A stretch of DNA of 64,000 nucleotides from Cupriavidus sp. IDO (GCF_000812465.1 NZ_JWMA01000174.1:1-64000), one strand, 5' to 3'. Shown: positions 8,494 through 17,967, counted from the first letter of the stretch. Notes: a model not told the origin generated them from the letters alone. Numbers and translations: made by a program.

Positions 8494-9609
8494 ATGAAAT
8501 TCAAACTGTCGACCCTAGCAGCCGCCTTGCTGGTGGTCCCCAGCGCCTATGCACAATCGAACGTCACGTTGTACGGCGTTGCGGATGTGGGTATTGAATA
8601 CCTGAACAAGGCCGTTGCTTCGACGGGTACCGTACCTGCCGGCACTCAGGGCAACAATTTGTGGGCCATGCAATCAGGCAACCAGTCCGGATCGCGCTGG
8701 GGATTGCGCGGCGTAGAAGACCTGGGTGGGGGCATGAAGGGCATCTTCCTGCTGGAAAGCGGCTTCAACCTGGATACCGGCGCCTCGGGGCAGGGTGGCC
8801 GTCTCTTTGGTCGCGGCGCCTACGTCGGTCTGCAGAACCAGTGGGGACAGCTGACTCTGGGCCGGCACACGACGCCGTTCTATGACTTTGGCGTTACCTA
8901 CGACCCCATGGCGATCGCGAGCCGCTATTCCATCGGTGCACAAGACCCGTTCATGGGTGGGGCGCGTGCCGACAACTCCGCCAAGTATATGGGGACGTTC
9001 GGCGGCCTGAGCGTGACTGGCCTGTATAGCTTCAACAACAACAACCAGGAGGTCGCGGGCAATTTCACCAACGGGCGTGAGTACTCGTTCGCTGTGAACT
9101 ATGCTGCGGGCGGATTCGCCGTTGGCGCCATTTACGACCAGTCGAACCGGTCGGCAGCCACGGCTCTTTCGACCAATAGTCTGATCAGACGGGCCGCAGT
9201 CGCCGGGACATACACTTTCGGTCCTGCCAAGCTCTACGGCGGCTACCGATATGCCCACGCGTTCAACGGTGCCACCCTCCCTGGCGTTGCGCTGACCAAC
9301 ACAGTGTCGAACCTGGGTTGGGTCGGCGTTGGCTATCAGGTATCGCCGGCGCTGTCGGTCAGTGGCTCCGCGTACTACCAGAACCTGCGTCAGTCGAACG
9401 CCGGCAATCCGTGGCAGTTCGTTGCGCTGGTTGACTATGCACTGTCGAAGCGCACGGATCTTTACACGACGGTTTCATACGCACTGAACCGCGGCAAGTC
9501 GAATCTGGGGGTGAACGGATTCAATGACCAGTTGGGTGCGAGCAGCGAAGCCGTGCAGCCGGGTGCAAACCAGTTTGGCGCTGTCGTTGGCATCCGCCAC
9601 AAGTTCTGA
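8494..9609 (+). CDS. Outer-membrane porin (Gram-negative general porin)
   Basis: 371 residues. A Sec signal peptide MKFKLSTLAAALLVVPSAYA is followed by QSNVTLYGVADVGIEY, the standard first strand of betaproteobacterial OmpC/PhoE-like porins. The body alternates short beta strands with Gly/Asn loops, contains SRWGLRGVEDLGGGMKGIF, and ends in RHKF with the terminal Phe needed for BAM-mediated assembly. It forms a trimeric diffusion pore for small hydrophilic solutes. It is monocistronic, with its own terminator downstream. Confidence 0.95.
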   Translation: MKFKLSTLAAALLVVPSAYAQSNVTLYGVADVGIEYLNKAVASTGTVPAGTQGNNLWAMQSGNQSGSRWGLRGVEDLGGGMKGIFLLESGFNLDTGASGQGGRLFGRGAYVGLQNQWGQLTLGRHTTPFYDFGVTYDPMAIASRYSIGAQDPFMGGARADNSAKYMGTFGGLSVTGLYSFNNNNQEVAGNFTNGREYSFAVNYAAGGFAVGAIYDQSNRSAATALSTNSLIRRAAVAGTYTFGPAKLYGGYRYAHAFNGATLPGVALTNTVSNLGWVGVGYQVSPALSVSGSAYYQNLRQSNAGNPWQFVALVDYALSKRTDLYTTVSYALNRGKSNLGVNGFNDQLGASSEAVQPGANQFGAVVGIRHKF

Positions 9610-9629
9610 GCCTAAGTCCGTTAGGGCAG

Positions 9630-9654
9630 ACCCGGAGGCATCTCCGGGTTCTTG
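9630..9654 (+). terminator. Rho-independent terminator of porin gene
   Basis: An 8-bp stem ACCCGGAG / CTCCGGGT with a GCAT loop, followed by TTCTT, begins 20 bp after the porin stop codon. Confidence 0.75.
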
Positions 9655-9853
9655 ATACAACTCCGCTCGGCTTCAGGGTTGCCACGTTTGGAGCGCCGTC
9701 CGTCCCAGGACGGCTTCGCATTGGCGACCGGCCTCCGCATCATGTCAGCCACAGAGGCGGCGTCTGCCAGCGCTGCGATGCGATACTTCATCCGGATCGC
9801 GAGCCTGCTCTCGCTGTTCATGCCGAGGAAATGCAAAGTACGTACCGCCGTAG

Positions 9854-10015
9854 CCGACAGCGATCACTGTCGCGGGCTATGCCGATCCCTTCGTCAAGCC
9901 CATGCGTATGCTCGAAACGATCAAGGACGGGCACTGGAACCATCATCTGAAGGCAAATGAAGTGCTGAAGGCAGGGAACATCAAGTTGGACACGGAGGGC
10001 TGCAATGTCGCCTAA
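9854..10015 (+). pseudogene. Orphan C-terminal tail of an unidentified gene
   Basis: The frame is open from just after a TAG at 9851 to a TAA at 10013. It encodes about 53 residues with convincing coding character, containing ITVAGYADPFVKPMRMLETI and ending KLDTEGCNVA. There is no good start and no upstream continuation, so it looks like the 3' remnant of a larger gene. I do not recognise the family. The preceding part of the gap (9655-9853) holds nothing I can identify. Confidence 0.35.
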
Positions 10016-10328
10016 GCGACGATGGACGGCAATGCAGGAGCGCTACCCTTCGCTGGGTGTATTTGGGTACATCGACATGATGCTCGATTCGTCCATGCAC
10101 CCCAGGACACAGCATCGCGTTCTGGACTGCGTTGAGGAACAGCGCATATGGGAGTGGCCGGGATCGCCGGGCATCGGTATCACCCGTTTCGGACGCTTCG
10201 AGCATTCCTGCTGTGTGACGTTCGCATGTAGCGGCCAGCACGCTATGTACTACGTGTGCCAGAACGGACGCTATCGCATGGAAGAAGCGCCGGCATTCGT
10301 ATCAGAGTTCCATGCAGGCGATGAGTGA
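10005..10328 (+). CDS. Small hypothetical protein
   Basis: 107 residues whose ATG overlaps the stop of the preceding remnant. It is cysteine-, tyrosine- and tryptophan-rich in the middle (WEWPGSPGIGITRFGRFEHS) and lacks a signal peptide, transmembrane segment or recognised domain. No obvious ribosome-binding site. It could be a real small gene or a chance frame in degenerating DNA. The gap from 10329 to 10566 shows nothing. Confidence 0.3.
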   Translation: MSPKRRWTAMQERYPSLGVFGYIDMMLDSSMHPRTQHRVLDCVEEQRIWEWPGSPGIGITRFGRFEHSCCVTFACSGQHAMYYVCQNGRYRMEEAPAFVSEFHAGDE

Positions 10329-10566
10329 CAGCATGCAACGTGCGACACGGTGCATGCTGTCGGCGAGGCGATAGGCCTCAATGATTGCCTGTTCGACCAC
10401 AAGCGGCGGGGGACTGACCGCGGCGTTGTTGAGGTTCAGCAACGGCTGTTGCCTGGGATACGCGTCGCGAATGCGTTACCAGAATGCTTCATCGGTGGCA
10501 TGACTACTGGGCATTGGGTATTCCCCTGCCTTTTCCGTCATAAGATGGCGGCTGTTTCGACGTGGC

Positions 10567-11424
10567 TCAGCAGAGCGCCTGGTTGATGATTGCGAACTGC
10601 TTGAGCGCGCTATCCGCCGGCGGCACGCCATTACGTGCCATCGCCACGACGGTATCCACCTGAACCAGTCCCACCTGCGCGAGCCAGTCCTGCAGGCCGC
10701 TCGTTCCCGTGACATCCACGCGCACGAAAGACCCGGTGTAGGCGCCAGACCAGCAGGCAATCAAGGCTTTCGCGCGTTCACTATCGGAGGCCACCACCGG
10801 CCCGATCGCATAGCCCCGCCCGAAGCGGCGCATGACCGAGAATCCGACCGCTTCGCCATTGCGCTCCAGCACCACGGTCTCGGCCGTGGAGAGCAATGCC
10901 TTCAGCACTTCGCACCGCGACATGCCGGTAGCGCGATTCCCCAGTTCGATGATCGTCTCGATATCGCCGGGCTCGAACGGACGCAGTGTTTCCCCGCCGG
11001 CAAGTGCAACCGGGTCGACGGCATTCATCGTTCCCTGATGCTGGTTGATGGTGCCGGTCGCGACGAAGCCGAGGCGTTCATACAGCGGCTGTCCGGCGGG
11101 GGTTGCATTAAGCAGCGTGCAGCGGTTGCCAAGCGCTTCCAGCACCAGGCGCATCAACTCACTGCCGATGCGCTTGCCTTGATGTGCCGGCGACACAATG
11201 ATCATCCCAAGCGATGCTTGCTGTCCCTGCTTCCAGCAAAGCCCGGTGCCGATCACCACGCCAGCTTCCTCGGCGACGAAGCCGATTCCAAGGCGAAGGA
11301 CAAATTGCCAGTCTTCGGCACGATGCGGCCAGCGCAAGGCTTGCGACAGCTCATGTGCGGCGGGCACGTCCTCTTCGCTCATCGCGCGGTAGGAAACTGG
11401 CGCATGGATAGCGTGGCTTGGCAT
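10567..11424 (-). CDS. Two-domain GNAT N-acetyltransferase (copy 1)
   Basis: 285 residues. The N-terminal GNAT domain (about 10-140) carries the acetyl-CoA loop HQGKRIGSELM after beta strand 4. The C-terminal half resembles the accessory domain of YitH-type GNATs (GFSVMRRFGRGYAIGPVVA). The start at 11424 is supported by AAAGGAAG upstream; a longer frame begins in unlikely sequence. Paralogues lie at 21370 and 36062, each beside an amine-catabolic module. It probably acetylates a small amine or amino acid; the substrate is unknown. Confidence 0.85.
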   Translation of the reverse strand: MPSHAIHAPVSYRAMSEEDVPAAHELSQALRWPHRAEDWQFVLRLGIGFVAEEAGVVIGTGLCWKQGQQASLGMIIVSPAHQGKRIGSELMRLVLEALGNRCTLLNATPAGQPLYERLGFVATGTINQHQGTMNAVDPVALAGGETLRPFEPGDIETIIELGNRATGMSRCEVLKALLSTAETVVLERNGEAVGFSVMRRFGRGYAIGPVVASDSERAKALIACWSGAYTGSFVRVDVTGTSGLQDWLAQVGLVQVDTVVAMARNGVPPADSALKQFAIINQALC

Positions 11425-11939
11425 GGTGTCTTCCTTTTGAGTAAGCCGAATCAGCAACACGTCTGGCAGGACTACGAACTGAAGCAATCTTGCCACAGTG
11501 TTCCCGCCTCTTTACGGCGCAAATACGATTCCACATGATCGTCTGACTGCCGCTTCATCACGCAGAGCTTATGCCGTTGGGCCAGTGCCAGACCGCACAA
11601 TTTGCTACGCCCGCGCTCCTGCAACGGGCTTGCGGGATGCAGTCCACTTTCCCACGGCAGGGGATTGACCCGACGCCCATCAATAGCGACTTGTTCGGGA
11701 TGCAGCAAATTATGCTGAACTGCGCGTTAAATGCCGCTGTTTCTATGCGTGGACACTGTCCAAACGGGATACTCCAGAAGCTCGATGGTGCTGTAATTCT
11801 GTCCGGGGCGTAGGCGACGTCATGGCGGAGCTGATTCATGTCGGGACACACCTACACCGATCGAACTTTTCCCCTCTTGAAGGTTTGCGCGGCTTATGGC
11901 TCACGCAGCGTAATCCTCATTGAATCGCGAGAACAAGTC
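11425..11939. other. Gene-free stretch, nothing recognised
   Basis: 515 bp between the divergent GNAT and cupin genes. Short open frames here (for example 11571-11813) lack ribosome-binding sites and homology that I recognise. It must contain both promoters. A longer in-frame start for the cupin (11838) is possible but poorly supported. Confidence 0.4.
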
Positions 11940-12692
11940 ATGTCGAGTTTGCAGCAGGGTGCCACCGTCCGCGCCACGCCGGCTACCTTTGTCAATTTGC
12001 GCACGTTTGCGCAAGACCATTCCCTCGGTATTCCCTTCACCGACGCTTCCGAGGAAAACGACTTCCTTTTCCGCCGTCGCATGCTGGACTTGCCGCCGGG
12101 ACCGGTAACCGTGGGCGTTATCACACTGGACGGCGGGCGCGGGTCGGTAAAGGCACAGCCGGCAGATGAACTCATCATCGTCCGCGAGGGCAAGCTGACG
12201 CTGACCCAGCCGGATCGCACGGTCGTGCTGGGTCCGGGCAACAGCGCTGTGTTGTTACATGATGCAGAGTTCGTCTGGTCTGCTGAGTGCGCGGTGTCGA
12301 TCATCTTCATGCGCTACAACTACAGCCGCCCTGGTGCGCGCGCGCTGCTGCCGATCGCAGAAGAGCCGGCACTGGAACCGTCCGGCGCGCCTTCGGCCGC
12401 GTTGCTGCTCACTCCGACTCCAGCTTGTCGCAACTACACAGACTATCGCTCTCAGGACGGGCAGTTCGTCTGCGGCACCTGGGATTCGACTCCCTACCAT
12501 CGTCGGGCGATGCTCTATCCCCACTACGAACTGATGTATCTGTTGGAGGGCAGCGTGACGTTTGAAGATGAAACCGGCCGTAGCGGGACATTTTCGCGCG
12601 GCGATATCTTCCTGGTCGAACAGAATGCGCAGTGCAGCTGGGATAGCCGTGAGCAGGTGACCAAGGTTTATGGAATTTTCCGGCCGGCCTGA
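11940..12692 (+). CDS. Bicupin protein (DUF861/EutQ-like)
   Basis: 250 residues with two small beta-barrel halves. The first is around 80-125 (ADELIIVREGKLTLTQ, then VVLGPGNSAVL). The second is around 180-248 (HYELMYLLEGSVTFED, then SGTFSRGDIFLVEQN). This is the fold of DUF861 cupins such as ureidoglycine aminohydrolase-like and EutQ-like proteins, found beside amine and amino-acid catabolic genes. Metal-ligand histidines are sparse, so binding rather than catalysis is possible. A strong terminator follows. A single-domain relative lies at 16279. Confidence 0.75.
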   Translation: MSSLQQGATVRATPATFVNLRTFAQDHSLGIPFTDASEENDFLFRRRMLDLPPGPVTVGVITLDGGRGSVKAQPADELIIVREGKLTLTQPDRTVVLGPGNSAVLLHDAEFVWSAECAVSIIFMRYNYSRPGARALLPIAEEPALEPSGAPSAALLLTPTPACRNYTDYRSQDGQFVCGTWDSTPYHRRAMLYPHYELMYLLEGSVTFEDETGRSGTFSRGDIFLVEQNAQCSWDSREQVTKVYGIFRPA

Positions 12693-12748
12693 TTCGTATT
12701 GCGAGCCGTTGACGTTCACTGGTGGTCTCCGCTTCGCTGTGAAGCCTT

Positions 12749-12780
12749 GCCCACAGGCAGTCATGCCTGTGGGCTTTTTA
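12749..12780 (+). terminator. Strong Rho-independent terminator
   Basis: An 11-bp perfect stem GCCCACAGGCA / TGCCTGTGGGC with a four-base loop, followed by TTTTTATTT, begins 57 bp after the bicupin stop. Confidence 0.9.
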
Positions 12781-12833
12781 TTTGATGGTGCCTTAGATGC
12801 GCTGCGCAATGAACTGCGCCGCAGGCGGCATCA

Positions 12834-13769
12834 TTAGCGTCCGACCAGCTTCAACAGGCCCAGGCCCGGATACATGCGGTCGATCTCCACCAGATCCTGG
12901 TAGGTCTCTTCGAGGATCCAGTCGCGCAGCCTGGTTACGGTAGGGCGAGGCGACGGGGTCGCTTGCTGCACCAGATAGCATTGCCGGTTCGCGACATGGA
13001 CCTGGTCGATGGCCGGCACCAGTGCCCCCTGTCTCACCCAGTGGGTAACTACGTTCAGCCAGCCCGGCGCAATGCCCTGGCCGAGCATCGCTGTCTGCAC
13101 CACGATCGAATAGTCGGAAAAATTCAGGTGGTACAAGTCCCGGCTACGTTGACCGAGTGCGGGAAACAACGTCGGCCAGTCCCGATTGCTGTCGCTCAGG
13201 TTGATGAGGACGTCGCTGTCGCGGCCGGTATCGTCCCGATAGGCCGGGCTGCATACTGGCATGATGATTTCCGGCATCAGCAACACGCTGTTTTGCGCTG
13301 CCTCGCCGGGGGAGAAAAAGCGAAGCCCGAGGTCTACGTCATGCAGCGGCCCGCCCACCCTGCCAGAGATCAGCTGGAACCGCAGGTCAACGCCGGGAAA
13401 GTCCCGCCGCAGCTTTTCCATGCGCGGCATGATCCAGTGCGTGGTAAAGGCCGTCGAAACGGAGAGCGTGACGGTCTCCAGTCCGGTTGCGCGCGCTTCG
13501 ATTTCACTGATCGACGCCTGGATGACGTTGAAGCCTTCGGTGATGGCGCGATGGAGCAGGCGGCCGTTCTCGGTCAGCTCGACGCCCCCACGTACCCGAT
13601 TAAAGAGCCGCACGCCCATGCGGTCTTCCATGCGCGCCAGCATCCGGCTGACGGCCGGCTGGCTGACATAGAGTTCGGCGGCGGCCTTGGTCAGGCTGCC
13701 GCAGCGCCCGGCGGCTTCGAAGACGAACAGGGCATTGGCGCTGGGAATTTTTCGCCGGAAATTTGCCAT
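12834..13769 (-). CDS. LysR-family transcriptional regulator (GcvA-like)
   Basis: 311 residues. The N-terminal winged helix-turn-helix is clear at about 10-65 (ALFVFEAAGRCGSLTKAAAE, then SQPAVSRMLARMEDRMGVRL). It is followed by a linker helix and a periplasmic-binding-like effector domain to the end. It is divergent from the flavoprotein/HAD/cupin series beginning at 14055, so it is the likely activator of that unit. The effector is unknown. Confidence 0.9.
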   Translation of the reverse strand: MANFRRKIPSANALFVFEAAGRCGSLTKAAAELYVSQPAVSRMLARMEDRMGVRLFNRVRGGVELTENGRLLHRAITEGFNVIQASISEIEARATGLETVTLSVSTAFTTHWIMPRMEKLRRDFPGVDLRFQLISGRVGGPLHDVDLGLRFFSPGEAAQNSVLLMPEIIMPVCSPAYRDDTGRDSDVLINLSDSNRDWPTLFPALGQRSRDLYHLNFSDYSIVVQTAMLGQGIAPGWLNVVTHWVRQGALVPAIDQVHVANRQCYLVQQATPSPRPTVTRLRDWILEETYQDLVEIDRMYPGLGLLKLVGR

Positions 13770-14054
13770 AACCTCAGATTATGTTCGGCCCAACAATTGG
13801 GAAGTTGCCGCGCTGGCAGGGGCTCCCTACACTTTGTGCATCGTACAACGGATTATCGGAGCAAGGCCGTGTCTGTGCGTCACATCGGGTTATCCGCGGT
13901 TGAATTTGCCGGCGGCAAGGGAGACGATGGCTGCCTGGCCGCTCCTATTACATTGAGCGCCAGCGCGGCCTCGCCGGAACTGGCGCAACCATCACCCGGA
14001 CCGGCCGCGTCGGACGCATCGCGGAACGTTTTGATCACCCGCAGGGGCATCCTG

Positions 14055-15374
14055 GTGGACCGTGCCCATGCGGGCGCGCCTTGCTCTTCCGACCCCTATT
14101 GGCACCATGGCCTTGCGCCGTTCCCGACCGCGGCATCCGAGCTGCCCGCCAAAGTCGATGTGGCGATCGTCGGCGCGGGATTCTGCGGCTTGTCCGCGGC
14201 CCTGGCGCTGGCCAGGCAGGGGGCGAATGTCGTGGTGCTGGAAGCGCAGGATTCGATTGCAGCAGAGGCGTCGGGCCGCAATGGCGGCCACGTCAACAAC
14301 GGCCTGGCCGTCGACTACGCCACGCTTGCCGCGCGCGTTGGCGCCGACCAGGCGCGCGAGTGGTATCACGCTTACGACGCCGGCGTGGACGCCGTGGAGG
14401 CGCTGATTCGCGACGAAGGCATCGACTGCGATTTCGTTCGCCATGGCAAGCTCAAGCTCGCCTCGCGGCCCGAGCATTACGACATGCTCGCGCGTAGCTG
14501 CGAACAGCTCGTGCGCTCCGGCGTGGATCCGGACGTGGAGCTGCTGAGCGCAAGCCGCGTCAGGCAGGAGGTGGCCAGCGACCGCTACGCCGGCGGACTG
14601 CTGTACCGCAAGAGCGGCCAGATGCATATGGGGCGCTTTGCCCACGGGCTGGCGCAGGCAGCCGCGCGCCAGGGTGCGCAGATCCATTTGCGCACGGCCG
14701 TGGAGAAGATCGAGCGCATCGGGCAGACGCAGGGACACCGCCTGTACACGACCCGCGGCACGGTTCAGGCCAATCAGGTGCTGTTGGCCACTGGCACGAC
14801 GCAGCACGGCGGCTACCGCAGCTTCGGCTGGATCCGCCGGCGCATCGTTCCCATCGGCAGCTTTGTCATCGCCACGGAGCCGCTGGGCCGTGCCCGTGCG
14901 CAAAAGCTGCTGTCGGAGCGGCGCACGTATGTCACGACCGCGAACCTGCACAACTATTTCCGCCTCACGCCTGACGACCGTCTGCTGTTTGGCGGCCGGG
15001 CGCGCTTTACCGCCTCGGCGCCGCAGTCCGATACCCGCAGCGGCGAGATCCTGCGCGCCACCATGCTGGAGTCCTTTCCGCAGCTTGCCGACGTGGCGAT
15101 CACGCATTGCTGGGGCGGGTTGGTCGACATGACGCAAGACCGCCTGCCGCACGCCGGCGAGCGCGACGGCCTTTACTACGCGATGGGATTCAGCGGGCAT
15201 GGCACGCAGATGGCCGTGCTGATGGGGCAGCGCATGGCCCGCGTGATGGCGGGCGATATCCTGGCCAACCCCTGGCGCACGCGCGACTGGCCGGCCATCC
15301 CGGGCCATCTGGGACCGCCGTGGTTCCTTCCCGCCGTCGGCCTGTACTTCAAGCTCAAGGACCTGGTGTCGTGA
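14055..15374 (+). CDS. FAD-dependent amine/amino-acid oxidoreductase (DAO family), paralogue 2
   Basis: Closely similar to 4159-5448 along its length: KVDVAIVGAGFCGLSAALAL, EASGRNGGHVNNGLAVDYA, LLYRKSGQMHMGRFAHGL and the same C-terminus. There is no ATG near the homologous start. GTG 14055 has AGGGG at good spacing and gives 439 residues; GTG 13869 would add 62 residues absent from the paralogue. The longer upstream frame overlaps the divergent LysR gene and is not coding. It presumably oxidises an amine to an aldehyde, and is followed by the HAD and cupin genes. Confidence 0.82.
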   Translation: MDRAHAGAPCSSDPYWHHGLAPFPTAASELPAKVDVAIVGAGFCGLSAALALARQGANVVVLEAQDSIAAEASGRNGGHVNNGLAVDYATLAARVGADQAREWYHAYDAGVDAVEALIRDEGIDCDFVRHGKLKLASRPEHYDMLARSCEQLVRSGVDPDVELLSASRVRQEVASDRYAGGLLYRKSGQMHMGRFAHGLAQAAARQGAQIHLRTAVEKIERIGQTQGHRLYTTRGTVQANQVLLATGTTQHGGYRSFGWIRRRIVPIGSFVIATEPLGRARAQKLLSERRTYVTTANLHNYFRLTPDDRLLFGGRARFTASAPQSDTRSGEILRATMLESFPQLADVAITHCWGGLVDMTQDRLPHAGERDGLYYAMGFSGHGTQMAVLMGQRMARVMAGDILANPWRTRDWPAIPGHLGPPWFLPAVGLYFKLKDLVS

Positions 15375-15491
15375 GCCCACTGAACCGGAAGTGGCGCAAT
15401 CAAGCTTTGTTTCGATGTCTGGCACCGCGGTCGCCTCCATACGCGACCAGTCGGCAGTTTTCTTTCTCTTCTTTACTAGCAGAGGTAATTC

Positions 15492-16193
15492 ATGGCACTC
15501 AAAGACTTCAAGGTACTTACGTTCGACGTGGTTGGCACGCTGATTGACTTCGAGGGCGGGATGCTCGACTACTTCCGTCGCGCCGTGCCCGGCAGCGCCA
15601 TCAGCGATGAGGATTTCCTGGCCGCCTATCGCCGTACCCGCGCCGCTGACAAGACGATGTGGTATCCCGATGACCTGGAACGTTGCTGGCACCTGATGGC
15701 GCAGAGCCTTGGCCTCCCCGACTCCGATGAACTCGCCCGTGGCCTGCGGGACTCCGTGGTCAACTGGAAGGCGTTCCCGGATTCGGTCGAGGCGCTGAAG
15801 CGTTTGCGCAAGCATTTCAAGCTGGTGGCGATGACCAACGCCCAGCGCTGGGCACTGACTCACTTCGAGAAGACGCTGGACTTCCCGTTTGACGACACGG
15901 TCACCTGTGACGATGCCCTGACGGAAAAGCCCGATCCGCAGTACTTCGCCTATGCGCGTGGCCGCTATGACGGCAAATGGGGTTACAAGCAGGCAGACAA
16001 TCTTCATGTGGCGCAGAGCCAATACCACGACATCGGCATTGCGAAGAAGCTTGGGCTGAAGACCTGCTGGATCGAGCGCCGTCATGCACAGCCGGGATTT
16101 GGCGGCACCATGGAAGTGCCCGAGCTGACGAAACCGGACTACCACTTCCACTCGCTGGCGCAACTGGCGGATGCGGTCGAGGACAACAATTAA
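15492..16193 (+). CDS. HAD-superfamily hydrolase, paralogue 2
   Basis: 233 residues. Motif I is FDVVGTLIDF with nucleophile Asp at about residue 11, motif II is AMTNAQ, the Lys lies in LTEKPDPQ, and the acidic motif IV region follows HVAQSQYHDIGIAK. AGAGGT precedes the ATG. It lies 117 bp after the flavoprotein and 85 bp before a small cupin. The other HAD of the region (3465) also accompanies a flavoprotein of the same type, but the two HAD proteins are not close in sequence. Confidence 0.82.
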   Translation: MALKDFKVLTFDVVGTLIDFEGGMLDYFRRAVPGSAISDEDFLAAYRRTRAADKTMWYPDDLERCWHLMAQSLGLPDSDELARGLRDSVVNWKAFPDSVEALKRLRKHFKLVAMTNAQRWALTHFEKTLDFPFDDTVTCDDALTEKPDPQYFAYARGRYDGKWGYKQADNLHVAQSQYHDIGIAKKLGLKTCWIERRHAQPGFGGTMEVPELTKPDYHFHSLAQLADAVEDNN

Positions 16194-16278
16194 CGCAGTC
16201 CTACCCGGGGGCGGTGTCGCTGTGTCGCACCGCCCTTGCTCGTCCGCTGTCTCGTATCCATCTCACTCCCTGATCTCC

Positions 16279-16629
16279 ATGCCCATTACCATCATTGCGC
16301 ATTCCGCGTCCTGCAGTGACCTCACCGACGACGGTCCTGTCGGCAGACCGTTAAGCCAACCGCCGTGCCGCACCAGCAGCTTCAAGCTTGACCTCGAGGG
16401 GGCCGGCCAGAACCGTGCCGGCCTGTGGGAATGCACAGTCGGCTCCTACGAACGGCAAGTTCCGGAAGCCGAAGTCATGCACATCCTTTCCGGTGAATGC
16501 CTGTTTACGCCGACGGGTGGGACGCCTATCCGGATCAAGACCGGCGATACGCTGTTCTTCCCGGCGAACACGACCGGCATCTGGGAGATCCTGGAGCTCC
16601 TGCGAAAGGTCTATGTGATTCTGCAGTGA
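16279..16629 (+). CDS. Single-domain cupin (DUF861)
   Basis: A 116-residue cupin barrel: GLWECTVGSYERQVPEAEVM, HILSGECLFTP and a second motif IKTGDTLFFPANTTGIWEI. These small DUF861 proteins occur with amino-acid and polyamine oxidases. The start at 16279 is preferred over longer frames. It is the last gene of the unit starting at 14055 and is followed by a hairpin repeat. Confidence 0.78.
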   Translation: MPITIIAHSASCSDLTDDGPVGRPLSQPPCRTSSFKLDLEGAGQNRAGLWECTVGSYERQVPEAEVMHILSGECLFTPTGGTPIRIKTGDTLFFPANTTGIWEILELLRKVYVILQ

Positions 16630-16696
16630 GCGGCACGCGAGCGGGGACGAACATTGCACGCTCGCGCATCTGAACAAGCCACGAGGCGACGCATAC

Positions 16697-16755
16697 GCTC
16701 CCCTCTCCCGCAAGCGGGAGAGGGGAGCAAACCGGCTGCACGCAGGCTTTGTCAG
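16697..16755. repeat. Dispersed hairpin-plus-tail repeat
   Basis: A perfect 15-bp stem GCTCCCCTCTCCCGC / GCGGGAGAGGGGAGC with loop AA (16697-16728), followed by a tail GCAAACCGGCTGCACGCAGG and then CTTTGTCAG. The same unit is found at 24431-24482 and, inverted, at 7308-7369. It sits between convergent genes and may act as a bidirectional terminator. Confidence 0.8.
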
Positions 16756-16776
16756 GCTGTGTTGCGATAACCCGGA

Positions 16777-17967
16777 TCAGCTCGTTTCCTGCAGCACCTG
16801 CACGCCGGCAAAGCGCCCGATGGCATAGGCCTCCAGCGGGATCGAGGTACGGCCCGTGGCGATCAGCTCCGCCATGGTTTCGCCCACGCCGGGGCTGATG
16901 GCAAAGCCTTCACCATTGAAGCCGAAGGCGTAATGCAGGCCAGGCACCGTGGCGCTCGGGCCCATCACCGGCTGCCAGTCGGGGGTATAGCCTTCGATGC
17001 CGCTCCACACGCGAATCAGCTGCACATGCTCGAAAGCCGGCACGAAGCGGCGCAGCTCGCGCAGCTGGCGCAGCACGTTGTCGGGCTTGACGTAGGCGCG
17101 GATGCGGTCGGTGTACGCCGGCCCCTTGAGGCCGCCGCCGAACACGATGTTGCCGCGTGAGATCTGGCGGAAGTACAGGCTCTCATGCTCGATCGGCGTC
17201 GAAACGCCGATGGAAGGGCCGATGGCATAGGGCAGCGGCTCGGTCACACCCATCTGTGGCCCGCGTGCATCCATCGGCACGCCCTCGCCGAACTGCTCGG
17301 CCATGCGGTTGGACCAGGCGCCGCAGGCCACCAGCATCTGCGGTGCGCGAAAGCGCCGGCCATCGGCGGTGTAGGCAACGAAGCCATTGGCGTCGCGCTC
17401 GACCTGCATCACCTCGGCATGCTCGACGATCTGCGCGCCGGCGCGACGCGCGGCGCGCGCGAAGGCGGGACCGGCCAGGCGCGGGTTGGCATGGCCGTCC
17501 TGCGGCGAGTACGATCCCGCGACCACGCCGGGCGCGAAGATGCCCCAGCGCTGGCGCAACTGCTCCGCCGTGAAAAGCTCCAGGTCCAGTCCGAGCGGCT
17601 TCACGTCGCGCGCATGTTGCTCGAGCACGGCGGCCTGCTGTTCGGTATAGCACACGCGCAGGTGGCCGTATGGGACGAACTCGAGGTCCTCGCCCAGCAG
17701 TTCCTTCACGCGGCCCCAGACGGCACGCGCGCGATTGGCCAGCGGCATCTGGTGCAGGGCACGTCCCTGGCGGCGCACATTGCCGAAGTTGGTGCCGCTG
17801 GCCTGGCGCCCGACCAGCTCGCGCTCCAGCAGCACGACCGAGAGGCCCTGCTGGCGCAGGAAGAAGGCGGTGGTGGTGCCCATCAGGCCGCCACCGAGCA
17901 CCAGCACATCGGCGTCGTGCGTCCTGGTTGCCGTGCTCGCTGTCGTGCTAGTTTTGGTGCCACTCAT
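16777..17967 (-). CDS. FAD oxidoreductase, HcnC/OoxB/SoxB-like beta subunit
   Basis: 396 residues. The dinucleotide-binding motif VLVLGGGLMGTTTAFFLRQQ lies at about residues 21-40 and a flavin-contact region near the C-terminus reads GFNGEGFAISPGVGETMAEL. It is the catalytic DAO-type subunit of heterotrimeric dehydrogenases such as HcnABC, opine oxidases and D-hydroxyproline dehydrogenase. Its ATG overlaps the stop of the alpha-type subunit gene (ATGA), so the two are translationally coupled. It probably oxidises a secondary amine or amino acid and passes electrons to the membrane. The substrate is unresolved. Confidence 0.85.
   Translation of the reverse strand: MSGTKTSTTASTATRTHDADVLVLGGGLMGTTTAFFLRQQGLSVVLLERELVGRQASGTNFGNVRRQGRALHQMPLANRARAVWGRVKELLGEDLEFVPYGHLRVCYTEQQAAVLEQHARDVKPLGLDLELFTAEQLRQRWGIFAPGVVAGSYSPQDGHANPRLAGPAFARAARRAGAQIVEHAEVMQVERDANGFVAYTADGRRFRAPQMLVACGAWSNRMAEQFGEGVPMDARGPQMGVTEPLPYAIGPSIGVSTPIEHESLYFRQISRGNIVFGGGLKGPAYTDRIRAYVKPDNVLRQLRELRRFVPAFEHVQLIRVWSGIEGYTPDWQPVMGPSATVPGLHYAFGFNGEGFAISPGVGETMAELIATGRTSIPLEAYAIGRFAGVQVLQETS

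Noticed and set aside
12963..14054. Upstream in-frame extension of the flavoprotein at 14055
   Set aside because: It runs antisense through the LysR gene (12834-13769), and the paralogue at 4159 has no such extension.
13992..16163. 723-codon minus-strand open frame across the flavoprotein and HAD genes
   Set aside because: It is antisense to two clearly conserved genes, His/Arg/Gly-rich and without domain signatures; a typical shadow frame in high-GC DNA.
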